Positions 21,733-33,631 of a DNA stretch of 64,000 bases are shown here, one piece after another. This DNA is from Ehretia macrophylla (lineage: Eukaryota; Streptophyta; Magnoliopsida; Boraginales; Ehretiaceae). Below the pieces are notes generated by a model that made no database searches, was not told the origin of the DNA, and saw only the letters and a program-made list of their open reading frames with translations. The stretch is taken from assembly GCA_037974665.1 (NCBI GenBank), contig CM075772.1:39894552-39958551 (forward strand). Reading direction: 5' to 3'. The position numbers were made by a program, and so were the translations under genes. Each line of letters begins with the position of its first letter. Position 1 is the first letter of the stretch.

Positions 21733-22960
21733 GAGATGAACCTTGGTTTGGTGAATTGAAGTTGGCCTTAGGTGTAATAGGACTTCCTGTTACTGCACGT
21801 GATCGTATACTTAGGTGCTCTCCGCCGGTTGTTGGAACGACGCAAGCCGGGCCGGGTCTCGATTCAGAAAGATGAAGGGCCCAAAAGTCTAAATAGGGGG
21901 TTACAATTTCTCCATCTCATTGGGGGCGGAAAACAAATCGACATATCAATGTGATACAATCTTTTCTATTTTAGATGGGAAAGAACGGCGAAGTCCATCC
22001 AAACCGTACAATGAAGAATAAGAGGAGAGCAAAGCACCAATGGCGCGCGAAGCGCATGCAGAACGGGCACGTAGAAAAATTAGTGTGGAGGAGAAGCAGC
22101 CGAGATTATTCCCTTCGCTTCCTAGGCCCAAAGCAGTGCAGTCTTTCCTGGCCAAATCAAGGATTTGAGGCTTCTTGCTACGCTACTTAACTATATGAAA
22201 TTTGCTTCAGTAATATATATGAATAGAAAGATAGATCCATCTATCTATCCTATCCGATTTCTCTTTTGATATCTAAAAAAGAATTGATTTCGTTCAACCT
22301 TTGATTCAAAGAACTACGCTTACCCCTCCCCCCCCGCTCATGAAACAACTCTGTTGCAATGGATGGCAGAGGGTCCGTAGTACCCGAAGCATTGGAGTGA
22401 TCCAGTAGCCAGGAAGGGGCCTAGAAGTGCCTACTACTACACCACGCTACACTTGGCTCTACACACTTACAGAGCTAACCCCTGTCCGGTGCCTGGCAAA
22501 GCTAAGAGGGCTTCAATCCTTACTCTTTATCCCTATCTTCGGCTAGGCTAACAAGGCTTTACTTATTAAGGGGGAGAGTGGAGCCTTGAAAAGCACTTTT
22601 GAGAGGTTTGAAGATGCTCGACCGATAGGGAGAGGAATGGAGTTGGCCCCTCTTCATTCTCTACAAGGTTCCAAAACTTTCTTCAACATATGTGGCAACG
22701 AGCAAGGCAGAGATGGAAGAGATCAAACACGGGAATAAGAAGCTCCATTTGGACCCTTTTTGATCATTTTGATAGAGGGGGATGAAGAAAGTGGACAAAA
22801 TAGACTCGTATTTCTCATCGAACAAATAGGGGAAAAAATCATATTGAAAATGCTCCGAACCCAACCCCTTCCTTCGTAGAGCCGTGTATTGTAAGTGATC
22901 TGAACCTGCCCGGAGTGAGCCTCCCATAGAGGCAAGTGAAGTTGGTGAGTCGTATGATGG
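21733..22960 (+). other. nad2: Probable nad2 intron 4 sequence
   Basis: Leads into the left part of the nad2 intron 4 domain V at 22947-22965, so at least the 3' end is intron 4. No exon 4 coding sequence was recognised. A short frame at 21975-22190 has basic residues but no known family. Confidence 0.55.
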
Positions 22961-22965
22961 GCAAC
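22947..22965 (+). other. nad2: Domain V of nad2 intron 4, left part
   Basis: GAGTCGTATGATGGGCAAC is the first strand and loop of a group II domain V (usually GAGCCG...). The second strand TATCTCATGCGG is at 30641-30652. Element E2 lies between, flanked by GCAAC at 22961-22965 and 30636-30640. Confidence 0.88.
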
Positions 22966-25644
22966 TGTGAAACCCTAAATTTTTGACCTTATCTCGCTTT
23001 GCGTGTTTTATTCTCGTTTTGCATGAATTGACCTATCTATGTGCTACATGACTTACAATGTGATAATTTTGATATCAATACTCTTAGAACATGCTAAATG
23101 TGCATTCATGAAATTTTCATCAAAAACGGAGTCAGAAATTTTACCGTCGATTTTTAGTGAATAGTGTTTTTGAAACACGTCCGCTAAAATTTTGAAACTG
23201 GTCTTTTTAACCCTTCTAGACCTAGTCCATGGACTTTAATAGACCTGTGTTTGATGAAAACAATTTTAAAATCGGCTTATGAATTTATTAGGGTTTTTAC
23301 ACCGACTTTTACGAAAATCGAGTTTTAGGCCGACTCGGGTAAAACTATTTTAATATAAAACTCTTTATCACCTAAAATATATTGTCTAGAATTAATTTAG
23401 GTGTTAATTTATTAGTTGAGCATGAAATAGTCAATAAAATGAATTAAAAGACTAGAAAATATAATTAAAAGACTAAATATATCAACTTTGACTTTGCTAT
23501 TTTGTTGACTTTGCATATAAAATCTCTACACACACTAAAAACAAAGAAAACACCACAAAAACACATACATTGCAGCCGTGAGTTTCTTGGCATTTTTGAG
23601 AATTTTTCAACTTATTTTACAAAACAATTTTGCCTTAGAAAACTTAGTTTTAGTCCGAATCTTTTCAAACCGGGCTGGATTCCGCTTGTTGGGCACCTAT
23701 TGCACGCATTCCTAGCTTCACTTCGGATCAAAGGTGAGAGAAAAATTCTAGATCTCAAAATGTTATTTTTATGTTTTTGCGTATAATTAATTATTGAACT
23801 GTTAGAATGTTAATCTGATGTTAGATTATTGCTCCATGCATGCTAGGGATCATTTATATGCAATACTACGAGATTTGAACGGATGTAGCATATTTATTAT
23901 TTTTCAGGTATTTAAAGTTGATTAATTTGTTAAATGTTGAATATTTTGAGTTGTGTTGATTGGAATCGATTGCCGTCGATTTCTTAAAGATTGATAATTA
24001 CGTGGTAGCGCCGTTGTAATGCCGAATTTTGGATTGTGATGTCCGTGCGAAAATCCAAAAATTTCAGCCATGATACACTAGGGTTTTAGGGTTATTGGGC
24101 ATGATTTGGATGTGTTTTGGTTTATTTCCAAGGGGGCTAATGTAGTTGATTGAACGGGTGAGTGTTTGAAACTGATTTGGAGTTGTTTGGATTAGTAAAA
24201 TGTAAGATATGATTATTTGAAGTTTATGTTGTCTTTATTTAAAATGTTAGATTGAGCCCTTAGTTGATTGGGTGTGGTTTGAGTGATTGAATTGTGAGTT
24301 GTTAATGGTTAGACTAGGGTTAGATTACGTGTTTCATGCATGTTAAGTTGGATGGCCTACTTTGTCATCTAACTTAGTTGTTTGTTGTTTAATTAAATAT
24401 TGATGTTATATTGATGTTATATTGATTATTATTGAGTACGGGAATCAGGCACTTTTGTTGCTGATCTCCCAGATTATTGATTATGGGAATCGGGCACTTT
24501 TGTTGCTGATCTCCCTGTTTATTTATTTATTATTGAGTACGGGAATCGGGCACTTTTGTTGCTGATCTCCCAGATTATTGATTGATTATTGATTACAGGA
24601 ATCGGGCACTTTTGTTGCTGATCTCCCTGTTTATTTATTTATTATTGATTATGGGAATCGGGCACTTTTGTTGCCGATCTCCCAGTTTATTTATTGATTA
24701 TTGATTACGGGAATCGGGCACTTTTGTTGCTGATCTCTCGGTTTATTTATGTTGAGTCTCATTGTTCTGAGCTTTGATAATGTTGTGTCACCTCGGGAGG
24801 CATCCTGGGTTGCGGGCACAGTTATCATGGCTACTCCCTATCTCGCATGGGCGGAGAGGCCATGGGGTGTGGGTCTAGGTCAAGGTACCTCAGGAATTGT
24901 GTCATTGAGTTTGGAGGGGTTGTTGAGCATGGAATTGGTGTATGGGGCTTCATCAGCAAATGTATCGTATCCTTATTGTGTGTTTACAGTTATTACTATT
25001 GTTGCATTTATAATGATTATTGATGTTCATTGTGTGTTTACTGACTCAAAGGATTATTCCAAGGAGTTTAGTAGACCTTGCTCGAGATCTATCGGATCCT
25101 CGCTGGGCTTATTTTATATAAGCTCACTCTCTATTATTGCATGCATACAGGTGTACTATCGTAGGATTACGGGTACGTGCCTCCTGAAGAGGAGAATGTG
25201 GAAAATGTGCCTTACGTAGATGAGTCTTATGTTCTGGAGTCTTATCCTTGATGTTGTATTGTCTTACTATCTTGTATATTAACTTAGTAGACTTTTATAT
25301 GCTTTGTAGTTCATTATGTAAAAGATGTTGAAAAGATAATGAATTAGTTGATGCTGTCTTAGTAGCCTTTCTTTGGTCTTTGATTAGGTTGCTAGATTGG
25401 CTCAATATGTTTTGTAATGTATATTAAGGCTTATGTATTATGTTGGAATGGAGGCGTATAACGAGAGATGATTATTGTATAATATGGTTATGATGTATGT
25501 TATTATTTTATTGAGGAATTGTTAGATGTATGATGTTCTGTTGAGGTTGGTTTAGAGCCTTGGAGTCCTATATACTATCGTTATACTACCGAAATTCCGT
25601 TGCGTCCTGACTGATTGTTGGTGGGGTCGAGTTGGGGCGTGACA
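22966..25644 (+). repeat. E2 5' LTR
   Basis: Contains six copies of a 50-60 bp tandem unit with core GGGAATCGGGCACTTTTG at about 24436-24743. Frames inside the LTR (23502-23786, 24749-25219) are repeated in the other LTR and are not genes. Confidence 0.9.
24436..24743 (+). repeat. Minisatellite in E2 5' LTR
   Basis: Six copies of a unit with conserved GAATCGGGCACTTTTGTTG followed by CTGATCTCCC, separated by short TTATTTATTGATTA-type linkers. Repeated at about 29416-29732 in the 3' LTR, so it moved with the element. Confidence 0.88.
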
Positions 25645-25650
25645 TTTAAG

Positions 25651-25662
25651 TGGTATCAGAGC
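25651..25662 (+). promoter_or_regulatory. E2 primer-binding site
   Basis: TGGTATCAGAGC, complementary to the 3' end of initiator-Met tRNA, six bases after the 5' LTR. Needed to prime minus-strand DNA synthesis. Confidence 0.9.
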
Positions 25663-25937
25663 TTGATTAGCTATCAGCCGGGGTATCCTCGGAATGTGGG
25701 TAGTGGTCTAAGCATGCAAGTATGTATGAAAAGAAAGAAAAGTGAATTATGTATTGATATGACTAAATGATTAAGTGATTATGTGATTTAAGTGATTATG
25801 TGATTATGTTGTCAATTTGCTTATGTGATTGAAACTTATGTGATCTATGTGCTTTATATGAGTTTGTTGTTTATGTGTTAAAAGTTGTATATAACCTGTT
25901 TATGTGTTATAACTGTGCTAACTCTTTGATTAGTACG

Positions 25938-27287
25938 ATGGCCGGTAGACCGAGGACTCGTGGTAGGCCCGAGATAGTAGATGAGGTTCCTGGTAGTGTG
26001 GCACAGGGCCGTGATAGGGGTGATGATAGGTTAGGGGCAGCAATGGATCGGATTGCAGATTTGATGGCTGGACAGGCCCAGTTGTTAGCGGGTCAGGCTG
26101 CTCAGACTCAGGCATTGCAGGCCCAGATACAGAATGTACAGGGTGGTAATCACGGTCGAGGTACTATGAAGGAGTTTCTGGGGTACTATCCTCCTAGATT
26201 TCAGGGATAGCCTGATGATAAGGAGGCCGAGTCGTGGATTAGTAAGTTAGAGAAAATTTTTAATCCTCTCGGGTACACTGATGAGAAGAAGGTGACTTCT
26301 GCTGTCTATTTGCTTGATGATGAGGCAGAGGAGTGGTGGCGCACTTTGAGAGCCAGTTGGGAGACCCGGGGTGTTCTGTATGTTTGGGATGTCTTTCTGA
26401 CTGCTTTTAGGGATAAGTATGTCCCGAGGGTTGCACGGGAGAGGAGAGAGGCTGAGTTCCTGTCTTTGGTACAGGGGGATTCTTCTGTGGCTCAATATGA
26501 GGTTACATTCACTAGGTTGTCCCGGTAAGCACCGGAGTTTGTAGCTGTGGAGGAGAGGAAGACCCGTAGATTTATGTTGGGATTGAGGCCCGAGATTCAG
26601 GATGCAATGGCTCTGAATTGCTATGATATCTTCACTGAGGCTTTTGATGCAGCTTCTAGGTTAGAGAAGAGGAAAGGGGATCAGATTGTCTCTAGTCAGC
26701 CTAGTAAGAGGCCGTATCAGCCACAGGGCCAACATGTTATATATAGGCCTCCAGTACAGCAGGTTGTCTACAGGCCACCAGCCCAGCAGGGTTCTTATAG
26801 GCCACAGGGTCAGCAGAGTTACTATCGGCCTCAGTTTCAGCAGGGGCCATATCAGGTTCATACTCAGTATAGGCCAGCCCAGTCTCAGGGTCAGTACAGG
26901 CCTAGTGTGGTGAGACCTCAGCAGCAGGCTGGTTCAGCTGCTTATTCAGCTTCTGGTTCTTTAGGAGGCAGTGTCAGTGCTCCGATGCTGCAGTGTGTTT
27001 ATTGTAAACGTAAGGGCCATATGGAGGCCGACTGTCGAAGAAAGGAAGGGACGTGTTTAGGTTGCGGCAGCAACCAACACCGGGCGAGGGATTGCCCTAG
27101 GTATCAGGGTTCTACGGGTCAGCCAGCAGTCCAGGGTTATCAGGGTGGACCTGCAAGCAGTACACCTCAGCAGCAGCGGGCTCAGGCTCGGGCCTACGTA
27201 GTGGACTTGGAGGAATTGCCAGAGGCGACAGCAGTGGTAAAAGGTAACTTACTTATTCTCAACCAATTAAATATTATACCTCCTTGA
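25938..27287 (+). pseudogene. gag: E2 gag-like region (fossil)
   Basis: Starts MAGRPRTRGRPEIVDE, then a capsid-like core related to the Retrotrans_gag family (FLGYYPPRF, DEAEEWWRTL, VARERREAEFLSLVQG), a Gln/Pro/Tyr-rich linker and two CCHC zinc knuckles (CVYCKRKGHMEADC and CLGCGSNQHRARDC, about 26994-27100) that bind RNA. It ends shortly after the segment that leads into protease in E3. Treated as a fossil with a small number of breaks. Ty3/Gypsy, closely similar to E3 gag. Confidence 0.88.
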
Positions 27288-27289
27288 GT

Positions 27290-27905
27290 GCAACGTGCTA
27301 AAATGTAAGTAGAAAGTTTGCCTTATGCGATTAAAGTTAGCATGTGCATCATATCAGTTGGCGACTGAGTAGTATGTGACGCTGAGGTATATGGAATTCC
27401 GATTAGGGGTCAAGCTACTTTATGACTATACATTGATTATTGGGATTCTTATTTGGTGATTTTATATGGCATTCTTCCTCGAGATTTCTATATGGAGATT
27501 CTTATTCAGCATACTTCTTTAGACATCTTCTATGGTATTTTCTATGCGGTATTCTTATGTGGAATTCTGATACGGTATTATCTGGAGTTCTTATATTGGG
27601 ATTATTATTTGGTATTCTCGCTTGGTGATCTTGTTCGAAGTTCTCAATTGGTATTCTTGATTGGTGCTCTATTACGGGATCTATGTTTGGCGTTCTTCTT
27701 CGGTAATTTATTTGAGATTCTTATTCAGAAATTTTAGTTAGTGTTCTTATTCAGCATTCCTATTTAAGCTTCTTGTATGGGGATTTTTATTCGATGATCT
27801 TATTTGGTGTTCCTACTTGGTGTTCTTTGTTCGTATTCGGAATTTAGTAATTGGTCTTTCAATCAGTATGTTTGAGTCAGCACCTGAGTTTGTCTTGGGA
27901 TCGAT
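27290..27905 (+). other. E2 low-complexity interior block
   Basis: Degenerate TTATTTGGTATTCTT-like units follow the gag-like region, resembling the E1 interior. Hydrophobic overlapping frames (27440-27737) are taken as by-products. Confidence 0.7.
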
Positions 27906-27909
27906 GCAG

Positions 27910-27927
27910 AATTGCGAGAACGCAATT
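27910..27927 (+). promoter_or_regulatory. E2 hairpin next to polypurine tract
   Basis: AATTGCG - AGAA - CGCAATT, a perfect 7-bp stem, followed by polypurine tract at about 27931-27945. Confidence 0.75.
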
Positions 27928-27945
27928 ATTTTAAGGAGGGGAGAA

Positions 27946-30635
27946 TGTGAAACCCTAAATTTTTGACGTTATCTCGCTTTGCGTGTTTTATTCTCGTTTT
28001 GCATGAATTGACCTGTCTATGTGCTACATGACTTACAATGTGATAATTTTGATATCAATACTCTTAGAACATGCTAAATGTGCATTCATGAAATTTTCAT
28101 AAAAAACGGAGTCAGAAATTTTATCGTCGATTTTTAGTAAATAGTATTTTCGAAACACGTCTGCTAAAATTTTGAAACTGGTCTTTTTAACCCTTCTAGA
28201 CCTAGTCCATGGACTTTAATAGACCTGTGTTTGATGAAAACGGTTTTAAAATCGGCTTAGGAATTTATTAGGGTTTTTACACCGACTTTTGCAAAAATCG
28301 AGTTTTAGGCCGACTCGAGTAAAACTATTTTAATATAAAACTCTTTGTCACCTAAAATATATTGTCTAGAATTAATTTAGGTGTTAATTTATTAGTTGAG
28401 CAAGAAATAGTCAATAAAATGAATTAAAAGACTAGAAAATATAATTAAAAGACTAAATATATCAACTTTGACTTTGCTATTTTGTTGACTTTGCATATAA
28501 AATCTCTACACACACTAAAAACAAAGAAAACACCACAAAAACACATACATTGCAGCTGTGAGTTTCTTGGCATTTTTGAGAGTTTTTCAACTTATTTTAC
28601 AAAACAATTTTGCCTTAGAAAACTTAGTTTTAGTCCGAATCTTTTCAAACCGGGCTGGATTCCGCTTGTTGGGCACCTATTGCATGCATTCCTAGCTTCA
28701 CTTCGGATCAAAGGTGAGAAAAAAATTCTAGATCTCAAAATGTTATTTTTATGTTTTTGCGTATAATTAATTATTGAACCGTTAGAATGTTAATCTGATG
28801 TTAGATTATTGCTCCATGCATGCTAGGGATCATTTATATGCAATACTACGAGATTTGAATGGATGTAGCATATTTATTATTTTTCGGGTATTTAAAGTTG
28901 ATTAATTTGTTAAATGTTGAATATTTTGAGTTGTGTTGATTGGAATCGATTGCCGTCGATTTCTTAAAGATTGATAATTACGTGGTAGCGCCGTTGTAAT
29001 GCCGAATTTTGGATTGTGATGTCCGTGCGAAAATCCAAAAATTTCAGCCATGATACACTAGGGTTTTAGGGTTATTGGGCATGATTTGGATGTGTTTTGG
29101 TTTGTTTCCAAGGGGGCTAATGTAGTTGATTGAACGGGTGAGTGTTTGAAACTGATTTGGAGTTGTTTGGATTAGTAAAATGTAAGATATGATTATTTGA
29201 AGTTTATGTTGTCTTTATTTAAAATGTTAGATTGAGCCCTTAGTTGATTGGGTGTGGTTTGAGTGATTGAATTGTGAGTTGTTGATGATTAGACTAGGGT
29301 TAGATTACGTGTTTCATGCATGTTAAGTTGGATGGCCTACTTTGTCATCTAACTTAGTTGTTTGTTGTTTAATTAAATATTGATGTTATATTGATGTTAT
29401 ATTGATTATTATTGAGTACGGGAATCGGGCACTTTTGTTGCTGATCTCCCAGATTATTGATTGATTATTGATTATGGGAATCGGGCACTTTTGTTGCTGA
29501 TCTCCCTGTTTATTTATTTATTATTGAGTACGGGAATCGGGCACTTTTGTTTCTGATCTCCCAGATTATTGATTGATTATTGATTACGGGAATCGGGCAC
29601 TTTTGTTGCTGATCTCCCTGTTTATTTATTTATTATTGAGTATGGGAATCGGGCACTTTTGTTGCCGATCTCCCAGTTTATTTATTGATTATTGATTACG
29701 GGAATCGGGCACTTTTGTTGATGATCTCTCGGTTTATTTATGTTGAGTCTCATTGTTCTGAGCTTTGATAATGTTGTGTCACCTCAGGAGGCATCCTGGG
29801 TTGCGGGCACAGTTATCATTGCTACTCCCTATCTCGCATGGGCGGAGAGGCCATGGGGTGTGGGTCTAGGTCAAGGTACCTCAGGAATTGTGTCATTGAG
29901 TTTGGAGGGGTTGTTGAGCATGGAATTGGTGTATGGGGCTTCATAAGCAAATGTATCGTATCCTTATTGTGTGTTTACAGTTATTACTATTGTTGCATTT
30001 ATAATGATTATTGATGTTCATTGTGTATTTACTGACTCAAAGGATTATTCCAAGGAGTTTAGTAGACCTTACTCGAGATCTATCGGATCCTCGCTGGGCT
30101 TATTTTATATAAGCTCACTCTCTATTATTGCATGCATACAGGTGTACTATCGCAGGATTACGGGTACGTGCCTCCTGAAGAGGAGAATGTGAAAAATGTG
30201 CCTTACGTAGATGAGTCTTATGTTCTGGAGTTTTATCCTTGATGTTGTATTGTCTTACTATCTTGTATATTAACTTAGTAGACTTTTATATGCTTTGTAG
30301 TTCATTATGTAAAAGATGTTGAAAAGATAATGAATTAGTTGATGCTGTCTTAGTAGCCTTTCTTTGGTCTTTGATTAGTTTGCTAGATTGGCTCAATATG
30401 TTTTGTAATGTATATTAAGGCTTATGTATTATGTTGGAATGGAGGCGTATAACGAGAGATGATTATTGTATAATATGGTTATGATGTATGTTATTATTTT
30501 ATTGAGGAGTTGTTAGATGTATGATGTTCTGTTGAGGTTGGTTTAGAGCCTTGGAGTCCTATATACTATCGTTATACTGCCGAAATTCTGTTGCGTCCTG
30601 ACTGATTGTAGGTGGGGTCAAGTTGGGGCGTGACA
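27946..30635 (+). repeat. E2 3' LTR
   Basis: Direct copy of the 5' LTR; followed by target duplication GCAAC at 30636-30640. Confidence 0.9.
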
Positions 30636-30640
30636 GCAAC

Positions 30641-30716
30641 TATCTCATGCGGTCCAGAGAGGACTCAGCTGTTAGTTAGTACCCCATTGGTTTTAGGGTG
30701 GACCCTTTCACTCTAT
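30641..30716 (+). other. nad2: nad2 intron 4, domain V right part and domain VI region
   Basis: TATCTCATGCGGTCC completes the domain V begun at 22947. The remaining 60 bp to exon 5 fits domain VI length. Confidence 0.85.
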
Positions 30717-30904
30717 TTTATTATATACGCTTAGCGAAAAGAATGTTTTTTGATACACCTAGGACATGGATTCTATATGAACCAATGGATCGTGACAAGT
30801 CGTTACTACTAGCAATTACTTCCTCTTTCATTACTTCATTCTTTCTATATCGTTCTCCTTTGTTCTCAGTTACTCATCAAATGGCACTCAGTTCATATCT
30901 TTAA
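30717..30904 (+). pseudogene. nad2: nad2 exon 5
   Basis: 188 bp, the usual exon size, reading YYIRLAKRMFFDTPRTWILY, then EPMDRDKSLLLAITSSFITS and VTHQMALSSYL with TAA at 30902-30904: the C-terminal helix of complex I subunit ND2. The frame is open, with some changed residues (Ala for Val, Arg for Pro). Two Ser codons remain where mitochondria edit to Leu, so this is a genomic-type copy. It cannot serve as a gene here because exon 4 is not found and intron 4 is interrupted by E2; hence called a pseudogene exon. Confidence 0.88.
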
Positions 30905-31807
30905 GTTCGATCATTGACAAGGTTCAAAGAAAGGGTGGGACATTGACAAAGAATCGATTCCAAATAAATAAAGTCTTGCAATTTTAGTTCATAAAACAAT
31001 CTAATCACTCCTACCATGTAATAAATTTGGGGAGTGATTCAGATCATTTGGCATCAGACAACTACCGTTAAGTCTGTCATCCGCCATAGAAAAAAAAGAG
31101 GGGGTAAAAAGCTAGCCTATTACAATCTCCTTCACGCTAAGGGGATTAACAGATACTACAATACAAAGCGGTCACAACTGCCCTTTACCTCTATCAATTA
31201 GTTGAGCTCTCTTTAGTTGAGTCTCAATCATTGGAGTCATCTTTTATTAGGACTTGCTTGCAATAACCTATGTTTCTTTAGTAAGAAAGTCCGGTTTAAG
31301 CCAAGCCATCTCATACATAAAGTCTTACTATTAGTCTTGCTGTTCTTTCAAATCCATTAGCAGTGCCATCGTGCTTAAATATTTTTTATGCCTTGCAAAG
31401 CAGTCAAATTGAATTGGTCACATCCACCTTTCTGCTTAGTGAATCTCTATCTCTAAGGAGCGTAATTAATCCAATCGGTTGGTCAAATGCATTGACATTG
31501 GCGCATTTTCTTTCTTCTTTTCTAAAAGTAGGTTCAAATCTCCTTGCCTTGCTGCTGAGTATGGCCTAGTTTTTTTCTTTTTGAGGAGTGGTTAGCTCAT
31601 TTCTTCATCCATCATTGTGGATTGGAAGTTGCGGAATCACTCCATGATGGTTGTTTCAGTTCTTGATTCAGTTGAACCGTCCAGCCGAGCTCTTCAATTG
31701 AAAAAAACACCTTCCGTTCTTATTTAATCTCTCGGAAAGAAGAAGAGGCCCCTAATATTGTCTACCTACTTTGTTACAATGGTTCCTAATGAGAACTACC
31801 TAGATGT
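30905..31807 (+). other. Mitochondrial-like spacer downstream of nad2
   Basis: No gene recognised. Would be nad2 3' flank in the mitochondrial source. The frame at 31363-31569 has no known family. Confidence 0.4.
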
Positions 31808-33396
31808 TGTAACATCCCAACTCGACCCCTCCTACGATCAGTCAGGACGCAACAGAATTTTGGCAGTATAACGACAGTAATTAGGACACTGAGGCTCCAA
31901 ACTAACCTTTTCGAAACCCATACATCTAAAGGAATATATCGACATTTTAAAGCAACAATTAATCAATTAAACAACAAACAACTAAGTTAGATGACAAAGT
32001 AGGCCACCCAACTTAACATGCATTAAACACACAACCAAACCCTAGTTCAACCATCAACAACTCACAATTCAATCACTCAAACACCACCCAAACATCTAAA
32101 TGCATATATCAACATTTTAAAGAAAGACAACCCAAACTTCTAAAAGTCATAACTTACATTCTACTAATCCAATAACCTCCAAACTAGTTTCTAACACTCA
32201 CCCACTCAATCAACAACATTCTCCCCTTCGAAAACCAACCATAAACGATCCACATCAAGCCCAACAACCCTAAAACCTCAATGCACATGGGCTGAAATTT
32301 TCGGACTTTCACACCAACATCACAATCAAAATTTCGGCATTACAACATTACTACCACGTATTTAACAAACTTTTACAAGCTAACAACATTCGATTCCAAC
32401 CACCAAAACTCCAGATAATCATCAAATAGCCAACAACTCAACTTTTAATACCTGGAAAATAAAATTCATGCTACAATGGTTCAAATCTTATATAAATACA
32501 TATAAACGATCCTTAGCATGTACTGAGCAACAATATAACATCAATTCAACTTTCCAAAGGTTCAAAATTCAATTATATGCAAAAACATAAAAAATGACAT
32601 TTGAGATCTAGAATTTTTCTCTCACCTTTGATTCGAAACAAGCCTATATATGCGTGCAATAAGTGCCCAACAAGCGGAATCCAACTTGGCTCGAAAAACT
32701 ACAAACAAAAACTAGGTTTTTCAAGTGAATTTTGCTTTGAAAACCTTTGAAATCTTCTCTCCATTTTTCTCTCCTTCCTCTCGACAATATGTGTGTAGAA
32801 TGAGTGTGTTTTGTGAGCTTTTAATGTGTGCTGATGCTATATAGCTCAAGGTCAAACAAATTTTAAAAAGTCAAAGTTGACATTTAGTTTTTTTATTTTT
32901 TTTTATTTTTTTTAGTCTTTTAATTCTATTTTTAGACTATTTCTTGCTCAAACACTAAATTGACACTTAAAATAATTCTAGATAATATATTTTAGGTGAC
33001 AAAGAGCTTTACGTTCAAATATTTTCACCCGAGTTGGCTTTAAACCCGATTTTTGCAAAAGAAAGTGTAAAAACCTTTAAAATTCCAAAACTGATTCCAA
33101 ATCCGTTTTAATCAAACAATGGTCTATTAATACCTGAGGACTAGGTTTTAAAACGTTTAAAACACCCCTGTAATAATTTTAGCGGACAGGTGTTCAAAAT
33201 ACTATTTACTAAAACCAGCGATAAAATTTTTGATGCCGATTTTGATAAAAATTTCATGAATGCACACATAGCATGTATTAGGAATATAAATCACATATTT
33301 AACACATTTTAACTCATATAACACATAAATAGGCCAAATCACACAAATCGAGACAAACACACAAATCGAGATAAAAGCAAAATATGGGGTCTCACA
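31808..33396 (-). repeat. E3 3' LTR (minus-strand sense)
   Basis: 1.6-kb LTR of the E2/E3 type; its plus-strand right end ATGGGGTCTCACA matches the other E3 LTR and the relic at 19868-21732. Adjoins a 17-base C run (33401-33417), the G-rich polypurine tract of the minus strand. Confidence 0.88.
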
Positions 33397-33424
33397 TTCT
33401 CCCCCCCCCCCCCCCCCTTAAAGA

Positions 33425-33442
33425 AATTTCATCCCCGAAATT
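33425..33442 (-). promoter_or_regulatory. E3 hairpin next to polypurine tract
   Basis: On the minus strand AATTTC - GGGGAT - GAAATT, a 6-bp stem in the same place as the E1, E2 and E4 hairpins but with different paired bases on both arms. Confidence 0.65.
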
Positions 33443-33631
33443 CTTACTTGCTGTACGGAAAAGATTTGGGTACTGCTGCTACATCTAATCTTGCCTCTCC
33501 CAAGTAGCATCTTCAATCCCGTGATGCTTCCACAATACTTTGACCATCGGAATATTCTTCAATCTCAGTTCTCGTTCCATCTGATCAAGAATGCGAATCG
33601 GCCACTCATCATAAGTCAGATTCTCATGAAG

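Larger units (their letters stand above)
22966..30635 (+). mobile_element. E2: Ty3/Gypsy-type LTR element with gag-like coding only
   Basis: LTRs of about 2.7 kb at 22966-25644 and 27946-30635 start TGTGAAACCC and end GGGGCGTGACA. Target duplication GCAAC on both sides. Interior (2.3 kb) has a primer-binding site, a gag-like region with two zinc knuckles, a low-complexity block like that of E1, and a polypurine tract. No reverse transcriptase, RNase H or integrase is seen, so it would depend on a relative such as E3, whose gag is clearly related. LTRs differ by about 2 percent by eye: fairly young. Confidence 0.9.

Noticed and set aside
24436-24743. CRISPR-like pattern of about 30-bp repeats with short spacers
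   Set aside because: The spacers repeat too, no cas genes exist, and the array lies inside an LTR and is copied in the other LTR; it is a minisatellite.
23502-25219. Frames of 94 and 156 codons
   Set aside because: They lie inside the E2 5' LTR and recur in altered form in the 3' LTR; no family signature.
31803-31807. GATGT / GATAC as an E3 target duplication
   Set aside because: Two of five bases differ; possible after two transitions but not supportable alone.
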